Below, piece by piece: positions 8,463 to 18,715 of a stretch of DNA of 50,135 nucleotides (the stretch's first letter is position 1; the number at the start of each line of letters is the position of its first letter). This DNA is from Lentimicrobiaceae bacterium. GTDB taxonomy: Bacteria > Bacteroidota > Bacteroidia > Bacteroidales > JAGNHN01. The stretch is from the NCBI GenBank assembly GCA_018001695.1, contig JAGNHN010000025.1:1-50135 (forward strand), written 5' to 3'. A program made the translations under genes and the position numbers. Under the pieces are notes generated by a model. The model was not told the origin of the DNA. It worked only from the letters and a program-made list of their open reading frames with translations, and searched no databases.

Positions 8463-11400
8463 ATGGGCATGTTCAGGACATATGGGCTGATGCTTGCCTG
8501 CTGTGTATTACTTTTTCTGGCACCCAGACACGGCAGCTCCCAGGTCGTGATACAGACCAGTGTTTCGCAGATCACATTATGCCCGGGTGACACCGCAACT
8601 GCGGTGGTTCAGGTGTCCAATTTTGTCAATGTTGCGACGATTTCACTGACCCTCAAATTCAATCCTGCCAGGCTGGAGTATATTGATTATCTGAATGCAC
8701 ATCCCAGCCTGGGAGGGGGTATGTTTTTCGTCAATAATACCGGACAGAATATCAAGATCGCCTGGTTTGCATTGAGTCCTGTGAATTTTGACACCGGGAG
8801 TATTGTCAGTCTGCGGTTCCGTCACCTCTCAGGCCATGGTGCCCTGCAATGGGACACCTTAAACCCGGGCAGCTGTCAATACAGCAATATCAACGGGGTT
8901 TTCCTGCCGGCTCAGTTTCACGACGGTTACGCCAGTGCGCCAGGATCTGTTACGGTGCATCCTGTCAATGATACTATTACCACCCTGGACACAGCCAGTT
9001 TCTCAATAGGAACCCATGGAACCACCCTCACCTATCGTTGGCAGGAGAATGCCGGCAGTGGTTGGGTTGATGTTTTCAATGGTTTCTTTTACAGTGGTGC
9101 CGGCACCTCGCAGCTCAGGATCATCAAACCCGCACTGGGCTTCAGTGGACGGCAATACCGCTGCCGCACAACCGGAACATGTCCGGCTCCCGGCCATGCC
9201 GACACATCCCAGGCCGCTACCCTGACGGTATTGACGCCATGCCAGCCTGCGCAGGTCAATGCAGGAGTGGATACCCTCATCTGTGATACCGATTCACTGC
9301 AGCTTTCGGCCACCGCCTTGCATTATCAAGCCATCAGCTGGACCGGCGGGGATGGTCAGTTTTCAGCACCTGCCAGCCTGAGTGGATATTATAAGCCCGG
9401 GCCGGGCGACATCCTGAACGGAGGCGTTATGCTAAAGGTCACAGCCACGGCCACGCCGCCCTGTGCTCCCGCGACGGACAGCCTGTATCTTGGGATACAG
9501 TCCTGCTATATAAATCAACCTCCGTTTTTCAATCTGAATGGCATTCCTATTGACACGCTGAATATCAGCGCTTTCTATCAAACAACCACACAGGTATGTG
9601 TCGCACTGAACGATCCTGAAAATGATACCGTTCGCCTGCAGCAGATACTGCAGTACCCCAGCTACGGACAGATTCAGGGATTTTTCGACAACGACCTCTG
9701 CTTCACTTACACACCAGGGCCGTTCTATCTCGGACCTGATCATCTCATCATTCAGGGTTGTGACGCACAAGGTCTTTGTGACACATTGGTGGTCAGGCTG
9801 GGGGTTATTCTTCCACCGAACAACTTACCTCCTGTAGCTGTATTGAACGGCTTCGTAAGAGACACACTGCATATGCTGTTACCGGTAAACAATGGCGGTC
9901 CGGTATGTGCTAGTGCTTTTGATCCGGAAGGTGATGCCTGCGACCTCACCAGCATCATGCATACGCCTCTGCATGGGCAAATCAGTGGTTTGGGAGACGG
10001 GGATACATGCGCATATTACACCCCTGATACACTTTTCCTGGGTCAGGATACCTTTCGGCTGTTGCTTTGCGATACAGCCGGCGGCTGCACTGCTCTGACG
10101 TTCATTATACAGGTTGCTGATTTTCAATTTCCAACCCCGCCTCAGGCCTTTGCAGATTTCTATTCACTCCCGGAAAGCACCTCTCTGCTTTGCGCTGTCC
10201 TTGACAATGATATAGATATCAATGGAGACATTGACACGACCAGTCTGGAGATTGTCATTCCTCCCATGAACGGGCAGGCGCAGGTGGATACGATCAGTGG
10301 CAGGATTTTATATGTGCCGCTGTCTTACTATTATGGCACTGACTACTTCGTTTACCGGATATGCGATTCAAGCGGCTATTGTGATACAGCACAGGTGATG
10401 CTCAGTATCCAGGCTGTTTTTGATCCACCCCAGGCCGACCATTACCTTGCTTTCGAGGACCAGGGCAGGGTTTGCACTGTACTCGACAATGATCATTATC
10501 CTTACCAGGTGCTGGATACAGCCATGTTAAGTATCTGGACAGCGCCAAAACATGGGCAGGCCATTGCCGACACCCAGAGCGGGCTGATTATGTATATGCC
10601 AGATCCTGACTATGCCGGCCCCGATACCTTCTATTACCGGATTTGTGACACCCTTCAAATGTGCGGCATCGGCAGGGTAAGCCTGGACATTCAGCCCGTC
10701 AATGATGCGCCCCGCCTGGTGCGGATAGACGGTATGCCCTTACCGGGAGGTATACCCGTGCTGACCGGTTGTATGGAAGAACCGCTCATCTTCTGCCTGG
10801 GACTGATGGACCCTGAGGGGGATACGGCATACCTGGCCGGCCACTGGGCAGTTAAGCCTGGTGCCACAACCCAGTCGATGCCGACGGGGGATACCTGCCT
10901 CATCTACCAACCGCCAGCGGGACTGGGTGGCTCAGATACTGTTTACTGCATATTAAGTGATGGTTTTGATGACGACACCATCATGATTCTGATCCAGTTA
11001 CAGGAAAAGCCTTATGTATATGCCGGGCCTGCTGTACAAACCTGCAGCGGGCATCCTTACATCACTTTTCAGTCAGCCGCCACGGCTGTGAGTCAGGTTC
11101 AATGGCAAACCAGAGGGAGCGGCGTTTTCATGGATCCGGCGGCATTGCACACGACCTATATTCCTTCCAATCAAGACATTCTGAACCAGGGAGTATGGCT
11201 GATCCTGACTGGTCAGGGGTTAAGCCCTTGCGGAGCGGCTATTGATTCGTTGCATATGCAGTTTTTGCCTTTACCTACCACATGGCTGGGAAGCGATACC
11301 ACGCTCTGCCGCAACATGTGGCTAACCCTGGATGCAGGTCCGGGATTTCAGCAATATCGTTGGTCGACAGGGCATTCAGGGCGTTATCTTTATGTAGACA

Positions 11401-11771
11401 CCAACCTGGTGGGCATTGGAACACACCCTATCACTGTCACTGTCACGGATATCAGCGGTTGCAGCAACGAAGACGAGATACTTATCACCTTTATCTCATG
11501 CCCCGGCATTGAGGAATCGCCAGGTAGCAGGCTGCCTCAGATATACCCAAATCCTTCCAGTGGACAACTGTACATACTGATGCCCTCCATTCCTATAAAT
11601 GATTTTATATCAGAGACTTATGACACAAAAGGCAGGTTGCTCCAACGCAACTCGAACCGGGCAGGGATCAATCCTGTGCAGGTGGACATAAGTCATTTGC
11701 ATCCAGGTGTTTATATACTTCGAATTCACACAGGGGGAAGGTGGCATAGTCACAGGATTATCCTGCGTTAG
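8463..11771 (+). CDS. Large secreted protein with cohesin-like and Ig/cadherin-like repeats and a type IX sorting domain
   Basis: The 1102-residue protein begins with a signal peptide (LACCVLLFLAPRHGSSQ). Its first domain (about 25-160) resembles a cohesin: an extended beta-sandwich opening with CPGDTATAVVQVSNF and containing FNPARLEYID. Ig/PKD-like modules follow, then about six beta-rich repeats with PEGD/PENDTV, CDT and GxDTFxYxICD motifs, like the tandem Big/cadherin-like domains of surface adhesins. The C-terminus (about 1015-1102) has the sorting pattern IYPNPSSG, a central YDTKGRLL strand and VYILRIHTGGR. This marks it for the type IX system and surface attachment. A TTG two codons earlier overlaps the previous stop; the ATG at 8463 is preferred. 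The binding partner is unknown. Confidence 0.85.
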   Translation: MGMFRTYGLMLACCVLLFLAPRHGSSQVVIQTSVSQITLCPGDTATAVVQVSNFVNVATISLTLKFNPARLEYIDYLNAHPSLGGGMFFVNNTGQNIKIAWFALSPVNFDTGSIVSLRFRHLSGHGALQWDTLNPGSCQYSNINGVFLPAQFHDGYASAPGSVTVHPVNDTITTLDTASFSIGTHGTTLTYRWQENAGSGWVDVFNGFFYSGAGTSQLRIIKPALGFSGRQYRCRTTGTCPAPGHADTSQAATLTVLTPCQPAQVNAGVDTLICDTDSLQLSATALHYQAISWTGGDGQFSAPASLSGYYKPGPGDILNGGVMLKVTATATPPCAPATDSLYLGIQSCYINQPPFFNLNGIPIDTLNISAFYQTTTQVCVALNDPENDTVRLQQILQYPSYGQIQGFFDNDLCFTYTPGPFYLGPDHLIIQGCDAQGLCDTLVVRLGVILPPNNLPPVAVLNGFVRDTLHMLLPVNNGGPVCASAFDPEGDACDLTSIMHTPLHGQISGLGDGDTCAYYTPDTLFLGQDTFRLLLCDTAGGCTALTFIIQVADFQFPTPPQAFADFYSLPESTSLLCAVLDNDIDINGDIDTTSLEIVIPPMNGQAQVDTISGRILYVPLSYYYGTDYFVYRICDSSGYCDTAQVMLSIQAVFDPPQADHYLAFEDQGRVCTVLDNDHYPYQVLDTAMLSIWTAPKHGQAIADTQSGLIMYMPDPDYAGPDTFYYRICDTLQMCGIGRVSLDIQPVNDAPRLVRIDGMPLPGGIPVLTGCMEEPLIFCLGLMDPEGDTAYLAGHWAVKPGATTQSMPTGDTCLIYQPPAGLGGSDTVYCILSDGFDDDTIMILIQLQEKPYVYAGPAVQTCSGHPYITFQSAATAVSQVQWQTRGSGVFMDPAALHTTYIPSNQDILNQGVWLILTGQGLSPCGAAIDSLHMQFLPLPTTWLGSDTTLCRNMWLTLDAGPGFQQYRWSTGHSGRYLYVDTNLVGIGTHPITVTVTDISGCSNEDEILITFISCPGIEESPGSRLPQIYPNPSSGQLYILMPSIPINDFISETYDTKGRLLQRNSNRAGINPVQVDISHLHPGVYILRIHTGGRWHSHRIILR

Positions 11772-11898
11772 ACCTGGTTATCTTCATAAATTCCTAATAA
11801 CACACTAGGGGACAACACATTACATTCTCAGTCCTTCTGAAATTTAATACTACTTGCATAATTAACTTTCCCTTAACCTCAGGCAATGTCGGGCGGGG

Positions 11899-11906
11899 TA
11901 AATTTG
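11899..11906 (+). promoter_or_regulatory. Possible -7 element for the TonB receptor gene
   Basis: TAAATTTG fits TAnnTTTG in the 288-base gap before the receptor gene. It implies a leader of about 145 bases. No TTTG stands at the expected -33 distance. Apart from this the gap (11772-12059) shows nothing I can name. Confidence 0.3.
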
Positions 11907-12059
11907 CTGCATCAACAGAAATAGTTATTGACAATCCGAAGGAGGAATGCGGGTTTTCGTGAATAACTTTTTATGCAACACCATTTAAGGATAATCCGAT
12001 CCCTTACTAACTTGAGACCCCCAAATCGAAACTAATAAACCCCTAAAACAACGTTGCTT

Positions 12060-15000
12060 ATGAAACACAAATCCGCACTTGTGATGCTGCTGGTCATGTT
12101 CCTGATCGCGGCAAACAGTTTTTCGCAGGTGACCACTTCCGGTATGAATGGCCGGGTAACGGGTAACAACAACGAGACCCTTCCCGGCGCCAATGTGGTA
12201 GCAGTGCATACTCCGACAGGCTCGGTCTATGGCACCATCACAGACGTGAATGGGCTATACCGTATCCCCAATATGTATGTGGGAGGGCCATATAAAGTCA
12301 CGGTGTCTTACGTAGGCTATGAATCCTATGTCAGGCAGGATGTATTTCTCAGCCTTGGGCAGATGTTCAGACTAAATGTAAACCTGAGTGAGAAAGCCGC
12401 CCAGATTACCGGGGTAGAGGTAGTTACCTCCCGCAACGAGATCTTCGACGGCAACCGCACAGGTGCTGAAACCAATGTGGGATTGCAGACGATTGAAAGG
12501 TTACCTTCATTAGGCAGGAACCTCTCTGACTTCACCCGTCTTACGCCCCAGGCAAGGGTGACACAGTACGGCGGTCTGGAAATTGCCGGTACCAACAACC
12601 GTTTCAATGCCATCTACATCGACGGTGCTGTCAACAATGACGTATTCGGACTGGCTGATGCCGGAACCAATGGCGGACAAACCGGGATTTCACCTTTCAG
12701 TATGGACATTATCGAGCAGTTCTCCATCTCCATTGCACCTTATGACGTGAAGCTGGGTGGTTTCGCCGGTGCCGGTATCAATGCCGTCACGCGCAGGGGA
12801 ACCAACGAGATCCAGGGATCGGCTTACCTCTTCAACCGCAACGAAGGATTGGCCGGAAAGACCCCTACCAATGATGAAACAGTAGAGCGTAAAAAATTGG
12901 CCGAATTTACCTCCAACACCTATGGTTTCAGGGTTGGTGGCCCCATCATCAAGAACAAGCTCTTCTTCTTTATGAATGCTGAAATCCAGCGTGACGAATC
13001 ACCCCAGCCTTTTGATTTCAGCACCTATGTCGGTAGCGTTACCCGTGCCCAACTTGATTCACTCAAGACCAAGCTGAACGGAATGGGCTATGACCCGGGC
13101 AGTTTCGAAGGAGGATCAAGGACCCTGGATGGCACCAAGTTCTTTGCACGTTTCGATTATAACATCAATAAAGTGCATAAGCTGATGCTGCGCCATCAGT
13201 ATACCTATGCTGAACAGACCAGTCCAAGCAACCCCAGTACCACTAACCTGAGGTTCAGTAATTCCGGGATTTACTTCCCTTCCACCACCAACTCCACTGC
13301 CATCGAGTTGAAGAGCAACTTCAGCAACCGCATGAGCAACAGCTTCATGGTCGGGTTGACATATGTAAGAGATGACCGTGACCCCATGGGGGACAACTTC
13401 CCTTATGTCAGGATCAAAGATGGTAACGCCAATATCTATTTTGGCTCGGAAGAGTTTTCAACCGGCAACCAGCTTAACCAGGACATTATCACGATTACGG
13501 ACCATGTTGAGCTATACCGCGGCAAGCACACCATCAGCTTTGGAACTCATAATGAGTTTTACAAGATGTACAACCTGTTTATCCGCCAGACATTCGGATC
13601 CTACCAGTTCAACAACATCACAGACTTCCTGAATGGTGCATCTGCATATCAGTATGACCGCACCTTCTCTTTGCTTGACAATGTTACCGGTGATGGATCC
13701 AAGGCTGCTGCTGCATTCAGTGCCATGCAATTCGGACTCTATATCCAGGATGAATACCAGGTGAACGACCAGCTCAAAGTTACCCTTGGGTTAAGGGCTG
13801 ATATGCCAATGTTCACAGATGAGCCTCCACTCAATGAGGACTTTAACAATCACGTTATTCCCAAGCTCGACTCAGCCGGTTGGGACCTGATGGGTGCCAA
13901 GACAGGCCAGATGCCGGATCCTGTGATCATGCTCAACCCACGTTTTGGTTTCAACTATGATGTATTTGGTGACAAAACCCTGCAGCTCCGCGGGGGTGCC
14001 GGTCTGTTTACCAGCCGCATTCCTTTCGTATGGCCGGGTGCTTCATTCCAGAACAATGGTGTCACAACGGGTGGTATGCGTGTGACCACCACCAGCGGTG
14101 ACCCTGCTTACCTTGTTTTCAACCCGCAATGGGACAAGCAGCCCTCCTTGCCTCCTACCCAGCCGTCAGGTCAGGTAGATATCTTTGCCAAGGAATTCAA
14201 ATTCCCGAAAGTCTTCCGTGCCAGCATCGCAGCTGACAAGAAACTGCCGTGGGGATTGATTGGAACGGTAGACTTTACCTATACGAAGACCATCAACAAC
14301 GTAGCCTATTACAACCTGGCTTATGTAAAGAAAGGTGAACTCACCGGAACCGGCGATAACCGTCCGATCTGGGGTAAAGTAGACCTTGGGAAAGATCCTA
14401 ACACAGGTAAGAACAGGTCCTACACCGATATCATTCTTGGTTACAACACCAATGAAGGCTATGCTTACAACTTCATGGCCCAACTACAGAAAACATTTGA
14501 TCATGGCTTCAGCGGCAGTATTGCCTATACTTTTGGCAAAGCTACTTCTCTCAATGATGGTGTTTCCTCCCAGAACAGCTCACAGTGGCGTGTTCCCAAT
14601 GTCAGGGGGAAGAACGACGTTGACGTCGGGATTTCCAACTATGACCTCGGTAGCCGTATCGTTGGTTTTGTTTCCTATAAAATTGATTATCTGAAACATG
14701 CTGCCACTACCATCTCCCTGTTCTACACCGGACAATCCGGCGAGCGCTTCTCCTATGGCTATGCTGATGGATCTTCCAAGTTCCTGGGTGAAGACAACCA
14801 GAGCCTGGAGTTGATCTATGTTCCCAAGGATCAGAATGATATCCGCCTGGTTGATCTGAAAGACAACAATGGCAATATCACTTTGTCGAAGGAACAGCAG
14901 TGGGCCGACCTCAATGCATTCATTGAAAACGACGATTACCTGAAAGATCGCCGTGGACAATACGTTGAAAAGAACCATAGCAGGGTTCCCTTCATGCACA

Positions 15001-15308
15001 TCTTTGATTTCCGCATTGCACAGGAGTTCTATATCACTGCCGGCGGAAAACGTAACACATTGCAGGTATCACTGGATATCTTCAACTTCGGCAACCTGCT
15101 GAACAAAGATTGGGGCAGGCTCTATTATGCGTCAGGTGCCTATTACAGCAACTATCCTCTCATCAAGTTCGAAGGCTTCGAATCCGATAACACAACCCCC
15201 AGGTTCTCATTCACAAAGCCCAAGGGTGATGTTTGGGCCATCGATGATCTAGGTCTGTTGAGCTCCAGATGGCAAGCCCAGCTTGGCGTCAGGTATACCT
15301 TTAATTAA
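12060..15308 (+). CDS. TonB-dependent receptor, Oar-like, with N-terminal carboxypeptidase-regulatory domain
   Basis: The 1082-residue outer-membrane receptor has a signal peptide ending at SFSQ. A carboxypeptidase regulatory-like beta-sandwich follows (about 28-112; PGANVVAVHTPTGS, DVNGLYRI), then a plug domain (about 115-240; YIDGAVNNDVFG and GAGINAVTRRGTN) and a 22-strand-type barrel to the C-terminus (WQAQLGVRYTFN). The plug and barrel resemble the Oar/TonB-receptor group, not SusC: there is no SusD gene beside it and no TonB-box nutrient clue. Uptake of a large substrate, or an adhesive role, is possible. A TTG two codons upstream is in frame but the ATG at 12060 is the natural start. 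The gene stands alone between a long leader and a strong terminator. Confidence 0.9.
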   Translation: MKHKSALVMLLVMFLIAANSFSQVTTSGMNGRVTGNNNETLPGANVVAVHTPTGSVYGTITDVNGLYRIPNMYVGGPYKVTVSYVGYESYVRQDVFLSLGQMFRLNVNLSEKAAQITGVEVVTSRNEIFDGNRTGAETNVGLQTIERLPSLGRNLSDFTRLTPQARVTQYGGLEIAGTNNRFNAIYIDGAVNNDVFGLADAGTNGGQTGISPFSMDIIEQFSISIAPYDVKLGGFAGAGINAVTRRGTNEIQGSAYLFNRNEGLAGKTPTNDETVERKKLAEFTSNTYGFRVGGPIIKNKLFFFMNAEIQRDESPQPFDFSTYVGSVTRAQLDSLKTKLNGMGYDPGSFEGGSRTLDGTKFFARFDYNINKVHKLMLRHQYTYAEQTSPSNPSTTNLRFSNSGIYFPSTTNSTAIELKSNFSNRMSNSFMVGLTYVRDDRDPMGDNFPYVRIKDGNANIYFGSEEFSTGNQLNQDIITITDHVELYRGKHTISFGTHNEFYKMYNLFIRQTFGSYQFNNITDFLNGASAYQYDRTFSLLDNVTGDGSKAAAAFSAMQFGLYIQDEYQVNDQLKVTLGLRADMPMFTDEPPLNEDFNNHVIPKLDSAGWDLMGAKTGQMPDPVIMLNPRFGFNYDVFGDKTLQLRGGAGLFTSRIPFVWPGASFQNNGVTTGGMRVTTTSGDPAYLVFNPQWDKQPSLPPTQPSGQVDIFAKEFKFPKVFRASIAADKKLPWGLIGTVDFTYTKTINNVAYYNLAYVKKGELTGTGDNRPIWGKVDLGKDPNTGKNRSYTDIILGYNTNEGYAYNFMAQLQKTFDHGFSGSIAYTFGKATSLNDGVSSQNSSQWRVPNVRGKNDVDVGISNYDLGSRIVGFVSYKIDYLKHAATTISLFYTGQSGERFSYGYADGSSKFLGEDNQSLELIYVPKDQNDIRLVDLKDNNGNITLSKEQQWADLNAFIENDDYLKDRRGQYVEKNHSRVPFMHIFDFRIAQEFYITAGGKRNTLQVSLDIFNFGNLLNKDWGRLYYASGAYYSNYPLIKFEGFESDNTTPRFSFTKPKGDVWAIDDLGLLSSRWQAQLGVRYTFN

Positions 15309-15324
15309 TCCTGATTCTTGTTTT

Positions 15325-15364
15325 AAGCTGCTCCGGACACACTGCTCCGGGGCAGCTTTTTTTT
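15325..15364 (+). terminator. Rho-independent terminator after the TonB receptor
   Basis: A 13-bp stem, AAGCTGCTCCGGA with TCCGGGGCAGCTT (one G-T pair), closes an 8-base loop and runs into a tract of eight T. It lies 16 bases after the receptor stop codon. Confidence 0.88.
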
Positions 15365-15406
15365 ATCCTGTCTTCATATCTTTACAAAAAAAACACACTG
15401 GCTACC

Positions 15407-16624
15407 ATGGTGTCAAGACTTCGCAGCCTCCTGTTCATCCTGCCTTTAATTTTTTCACAATGCCTTCAAGGGCAGCCTAAGCAAGACACCTATGTACTGG
15501 TGGTATCCATGGACGGGTTCCGGTGGGATTATCCGGAGAAAACCGCGCTCCCGCACCTGAAGCGTATCGGAGAATCAGGAGTGAAGGCGGATGCCATCAT
15601 CCCCTGTTTCCCGAGCAAGACATTCCCCAACCATTACAGCATGGCAACCGGCCTGCATCCAGCGCAACATGGCATCGTCATGAACAGTTTTTATGATTCT
15701 GATCTTGAGCTGTCCTACCGCATCTCAAACCGCAAGGCTGTCATGGATCCAGTTTTTTACGGTGGGGAACCCATTTGGGTCACAGCAGAAAAACAGGGCC
15801 TTACGTCCGCTTCATTCTACTGGGTAGGATCCGAAGCACCTGTCAAAGGTATACAGCCGACCTATTGGAAGCCTTACCAGCATGACTTTCCCTATGCACA
15901 GCGAATCGATACTGTTATAGCCTGGCTGAATCTCCCTGAACCCCAGCGTCCCCGCCTGATCATGCTATATTTTGATGAACCGGATGGGGTTGGACATGCC
16001 TTTGGCCCCAACGCTCCTGAAACCTTTGCCGTCCTGAGGCAGATGGACAGCCTGATAGGTATGCTATATACACGCCTGCAGGCCTTGCCGTTCTTCGACA
16101 ACCTCAACCTCATCGTCACCTCTGACCACGGCATGGGGCCGATATCGCCTGATCGCACTGTTGTCCTGAGTGAGATACTGGATCCTGCCTGGATTATCCG
16201 TGCGGAAGGTGGTAATCCATCTTACAATCTCCAGGTTAGGGAAGGTTATATGGACAGTGTGATGAGCCGCCTCAAGGCCCAGCCGCATCTGCAGGCATGG
16301 AAGACCAACGAGGCCCCGGAAAGACTGCATTACAGAGATCAAGTAAGGTTGCTGGACCTTTGCGTCGCGGCAGACAGTGCCTGGAGCGTCCACTGGCAAC
16401 GGAAAGACAGCTATGCCGGTGCCGGTACGCATGGGTACGACAATGCCAACAGCGATATGCATGCCATCTTTTATGCCACAGGGCCAGCCTTTAAAAGGGG
16501 AATACGTGTACCTGCTTTTGCGAATGTCAACCTATACCTGCTGATTTCACGTCTATTGGGGCTGGAACCGGCACAAACAGAAGGGAAGCTGGAAGTCATA
16601 CTGCCCATGCTCAAAGAGGAGTAA
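15407..16624 (+). CDS. Secreted type I phosphodiesterase/nucleotide pyrophosphatase (ENPP-like)
   Basis: This 405-residue protein belongs to the alkaline phosphatase superfamily, nucleotide pyrophosphatase/phosphodiesterase branch, which cleaves phosphodiester or pyrophosphate bonds of nucleotides or lipids. An N-terminal signal peptide ends before QPKQD. The two-metal site and nucleophile are visible: Asp36 in SMDGFRWDY, nucleophile Thr72 in SKTFPNHY, then YFDEPDGVGHAFGP, TSDHGMGP and the late histidine of AGTHGYDN. It is probably periplasmic. It follows the receptor terminator and so is likely transcribed separately, and it converges with the OmpA-family gene. The preferred substrate cannot be read from the sequence. 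Confidence 0.9.
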   Translation: MVSRLRSLLFILPLIFSQCLQGQPKQDTYVLVVSMDGFRWDYPEKTALPHLKRIGESGVKADAIIPCFPSKTFPNHYSMATGLHPAQHGIVMNSFYDSDLELSYRISNRKAVMDPVFYGGEPIWVTAEKQGLTSASFYWVGSEAPVKGIQPTYWKPYQHDFPYAQRIDTVIAWLNLPEPQRPRLIMLYFDEPDGVGHAFGPNAPETFAVLRQMDSLIGMLYTRLQALPFFDNLNLIVTSDHGMGPISPDRTVVLSEILDPAWIIRAEGGNPSYNLQVREGYMDSVMSRLKAQPHLQAWKTNEAPERLHYRDQVRLLDLCVAADSAWSVHWQRKDSYAGAGTHGYDNANSDMHAIFYATGPAFKRGIRVPAFANVNLYLLISRLLGLEPAQTEGKLEVILPMLKEE

Positions 16625-16676
16625 GCATATCAAGGTAAATCAATCAGATAAAGCCTGCCCAGAAAGGAACCGCCGC

Positions 16677-18668
16677 TTATCTCCTGGTGATCACGAAAAC
16701 CGTCCGCCGGTTCTGGGCCCTTCCTTCTTCAGTAGCATTGGAAGCGATGGGTTTGGATTCACCATGGCCCACATAACGCAGGCGTGCTGCCGCTATTCCT
16801 TGACGGATAAGATAGGCATGAACGGCATGGGCGCGTGATTCAGACAGACGCTGATTATACCCGGCATCCCCCACATCATCGGTATGGCCTTCGATGGAGA
16901 CATGGATCCCCTTGTTTTCCTGCAGGAACTCGATAAACCCATCAATGACGAGAACAGAGGAAGGACTCAGGTTAAAACTGTCGGTATCGAAATAAATATC
17001 ATTCAGGTCATAACTGGCGCCAAGCTCGATGGGTTTAACATCCAGATCGATTTCCACGAGGGTCCCGGCACTGGTATCTTCATCAACCTCAATATACCTG
17101 GAAGTATAGGCAAACCCTTCCTTTTTGACCGTCAGTATATGATCATGGCGCAATGGGACAACGGCTACATATTCACCCGTTTCTGTATTAATAGGGATCT
17201 CTGTAATGGTGCGGGTAACGGCATTCTTCAATTCAATACGGGCCTGGGTGATGGTATCCAGCCCATCGGCCTGTACAGAGCCCTTGACCAGCATAATCTT
17301 CTGTGGTCGTGCTTCCGGGTACAGGTCGAAGGAGTATAGGTCCCAACCTCCAAACCCCTGCAGCTTATTGCTGGCAAAGAATCCCAGCTTGCCATCCATG
17401 CTCACAAAAAATCCCACGTCATCATCCTTCGAATTAATGGGGTATCCAATATTGACCGGTTTTCCCCATTTCCCATCCTTCATTCTGGTATAAAAAATAT
17501 CGTACCCTCCGAGTCCGGGATGACCATCGCTGGAGAAATAAAGCGTCTGTGAATCAGTATGTATATAAGGAGATTTCTCATTCCCAGGGGTATTGATAGG
17601 CTCTCCGAGATTGCGGGCCGGCCCCCACTCCCCTTTCTCATTTCTCTCCGAAACATAGATATCATACCCCCCTAATCCTCCCGGCCGGTCACTGATAAAG
17701 AATAGCTTCTTCCCATCCGAGGTGACGCTGGGTTGTGATTCCCAGGTATCTACCTTATTGATCCCCTTTCCGGCATTACTGATCTCCGACCAGGAGCTGG
17801 TTCCACGCCGCGAGGTGCAGATATCGCAATTGTAGTAACCGGTACTGCTGGTTTCGCAAAGTGTATAAAATAACTCCCTGTTATCGGCCGTCAGTGTAGC
17901 ACCTCCTTCATTCTCCCTTTTATTGAAGGGAGAAGGCATGGGTTCTCCCTTTCCAAACCGCCCGTTTTCGTTGCGGCTGTAAAAGAACATCTCCCGCTGC
18001 CTGGACCTTGGAACCAGGTCATCCCTGTTGGGGGGCAAGGTGATCCTGCGGGTAAAAAAGGCAAATTCATTGTCTGGGGTAATGATAGGCAGGTATTCAT
18101 CCTCATTGGTTGATATACCAGGGACCGGACTGGGGTTGAAGGGCACCGGATTGCTGATGAGTTCATGACACACCTCAGATATCCTGAGCATTCGCAGGGC
18201 TCTGTCATAGTCCCTGTCACTTTTGATCTTATCCACGTCGGCCAGAAAATGCTTCAACATGGTCACCGCCTCGGCGTAGTCCTCCCGTCCATAGGCCATA
18301 TCACCCAGGTAATAATACGGATAGACATCCAGTTCAGGGCATAGGCTGATGACCTGGCGGAAGCATTCGGCGGCAACCTGCAGGTTTGGATCAGCGCGGC
18401 GGACCTGAAACATTCCCAGCAACAGCCATGGTTCTGCAAAGTCAGGATCTTCCTGTGTGAAAGCCCGCAGGAGGGGAATGGCCGTCTTATAGTCACCCCG
18501 TTTGTAGGCTTCCTTCACTTTCTCAAAATCCTTCTCCATTTTCCGGCTGGAGGGCCCGGGGCAGGGGCTTTCCTGGCCATGAACAGGCATCATCACAGGA
18601 AGGAATATCAATAAACAGCCTATCGCTATTCTTAATTCAGCCAACCAATAGATCCTGTTTACGCGCAT
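16677..18668 (-). CDS. PorE-like OmpA-family protein (TPR, WD40-like propeller, CRD, OmpA domain)
   Basis: The 663-residue protein has a signal segment (IAIGCLLIFLPVMMPVHG), TPR repeats (about 40-165), a PD40 beta-propeller (about 195-440; repeats such as KLFFISDRPGGLGGYDIY and TLYFSSDGHPGLGGYDIF), a carboxypeptidase-regulatory-like domain (about 455-540) and a C-terminal OmpA peptidoglycan-binding domain (about 555-663; GHTDDVGDAGYNQRLSESRA). This order is that of PorE, which anchors the type IX secretion machinery to the peptidoglycan. Bacteroidota carry several paralogues of this build, so a direct PorE role is likely but not proven. Secreted proteins with type IX tails in this window (four) show the system is used by this organism. 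Confidence 0.85.
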   Translation of the reverse strand: MRVNRIYWLAELRIAIGCLLIFLPVMMPVHGQESPCPGPSSRKMEKDFEKVKEAYKRGDYKTAIPLLRAFTQEDPDFAEPWLLLGMFQVRRADPNLQVAAECFRQVISLCPELDVYPYYYLGDMAYGREDYAEAVTMLKHFLADVDKIKSDRDYDRALRMLRISEVCHELISNPVPFNPSPVPGISTNEDEYLPIITPDNEFAFFTRRITLPPNRDDLVPRSRQREMFFYSRNENGRFGKGEPMPSPFNKRENEGGATLTADNRELFYTLCETSSTGYYNCDICTSRRGTSSWSEISNAGKGINKVDTWESQPSVTSDGKKLFFISDRPGGLGGYDIYVSERNEKGEWGPARNLGEPINTPGNEKSPYIHTDSQTLYFSSDGHPGLGGYDIFYTRMKDGKWGKPVNIGYPINSKDDDVGFFVSMDGKLGFFASNKLQGFGGWDLYSFDLYPEARPQKIMLVKGSVQADGLDTITQARIELKNAVTRTITEIPINTETGEYVAVVPLRHDHILTVKKEGFAYTSRYIEVDEDTSAGTLVEIDLDVKPIELGASYDLNDIYFDTDSFNLSPSSVLVIDGFIEFLQENKGIHVSIEGHTDDVGDAGYNQRLSESRAHAVHAYLIRQGIAAARLRYVGHGESKPIASNATEEGRAQNRRTVFVITRR

Positions 18669-18715
18669 GGTTCAAAAATAGGTCTTTCATCACAATTCAC
18701 ACCTCACACACCTTG

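Noticed and set aside
11938..11988. GGAGGAATG followed by a 13-codon open frame in the leader of the TonB receptor gene
   Set aside because: The purine run is only one base from the ATG, too close to act as a ribosome site, and this phylum rarely uses such sites. There is no regulatory codon bias in the frame.
12060..15308. TonB receptor as a SusC of a polysaccharide-use locus
   Set aside because: There is no SusD-like gene or glycoside hydrolase nearby, and the plug and barrel resemble the Oar group.
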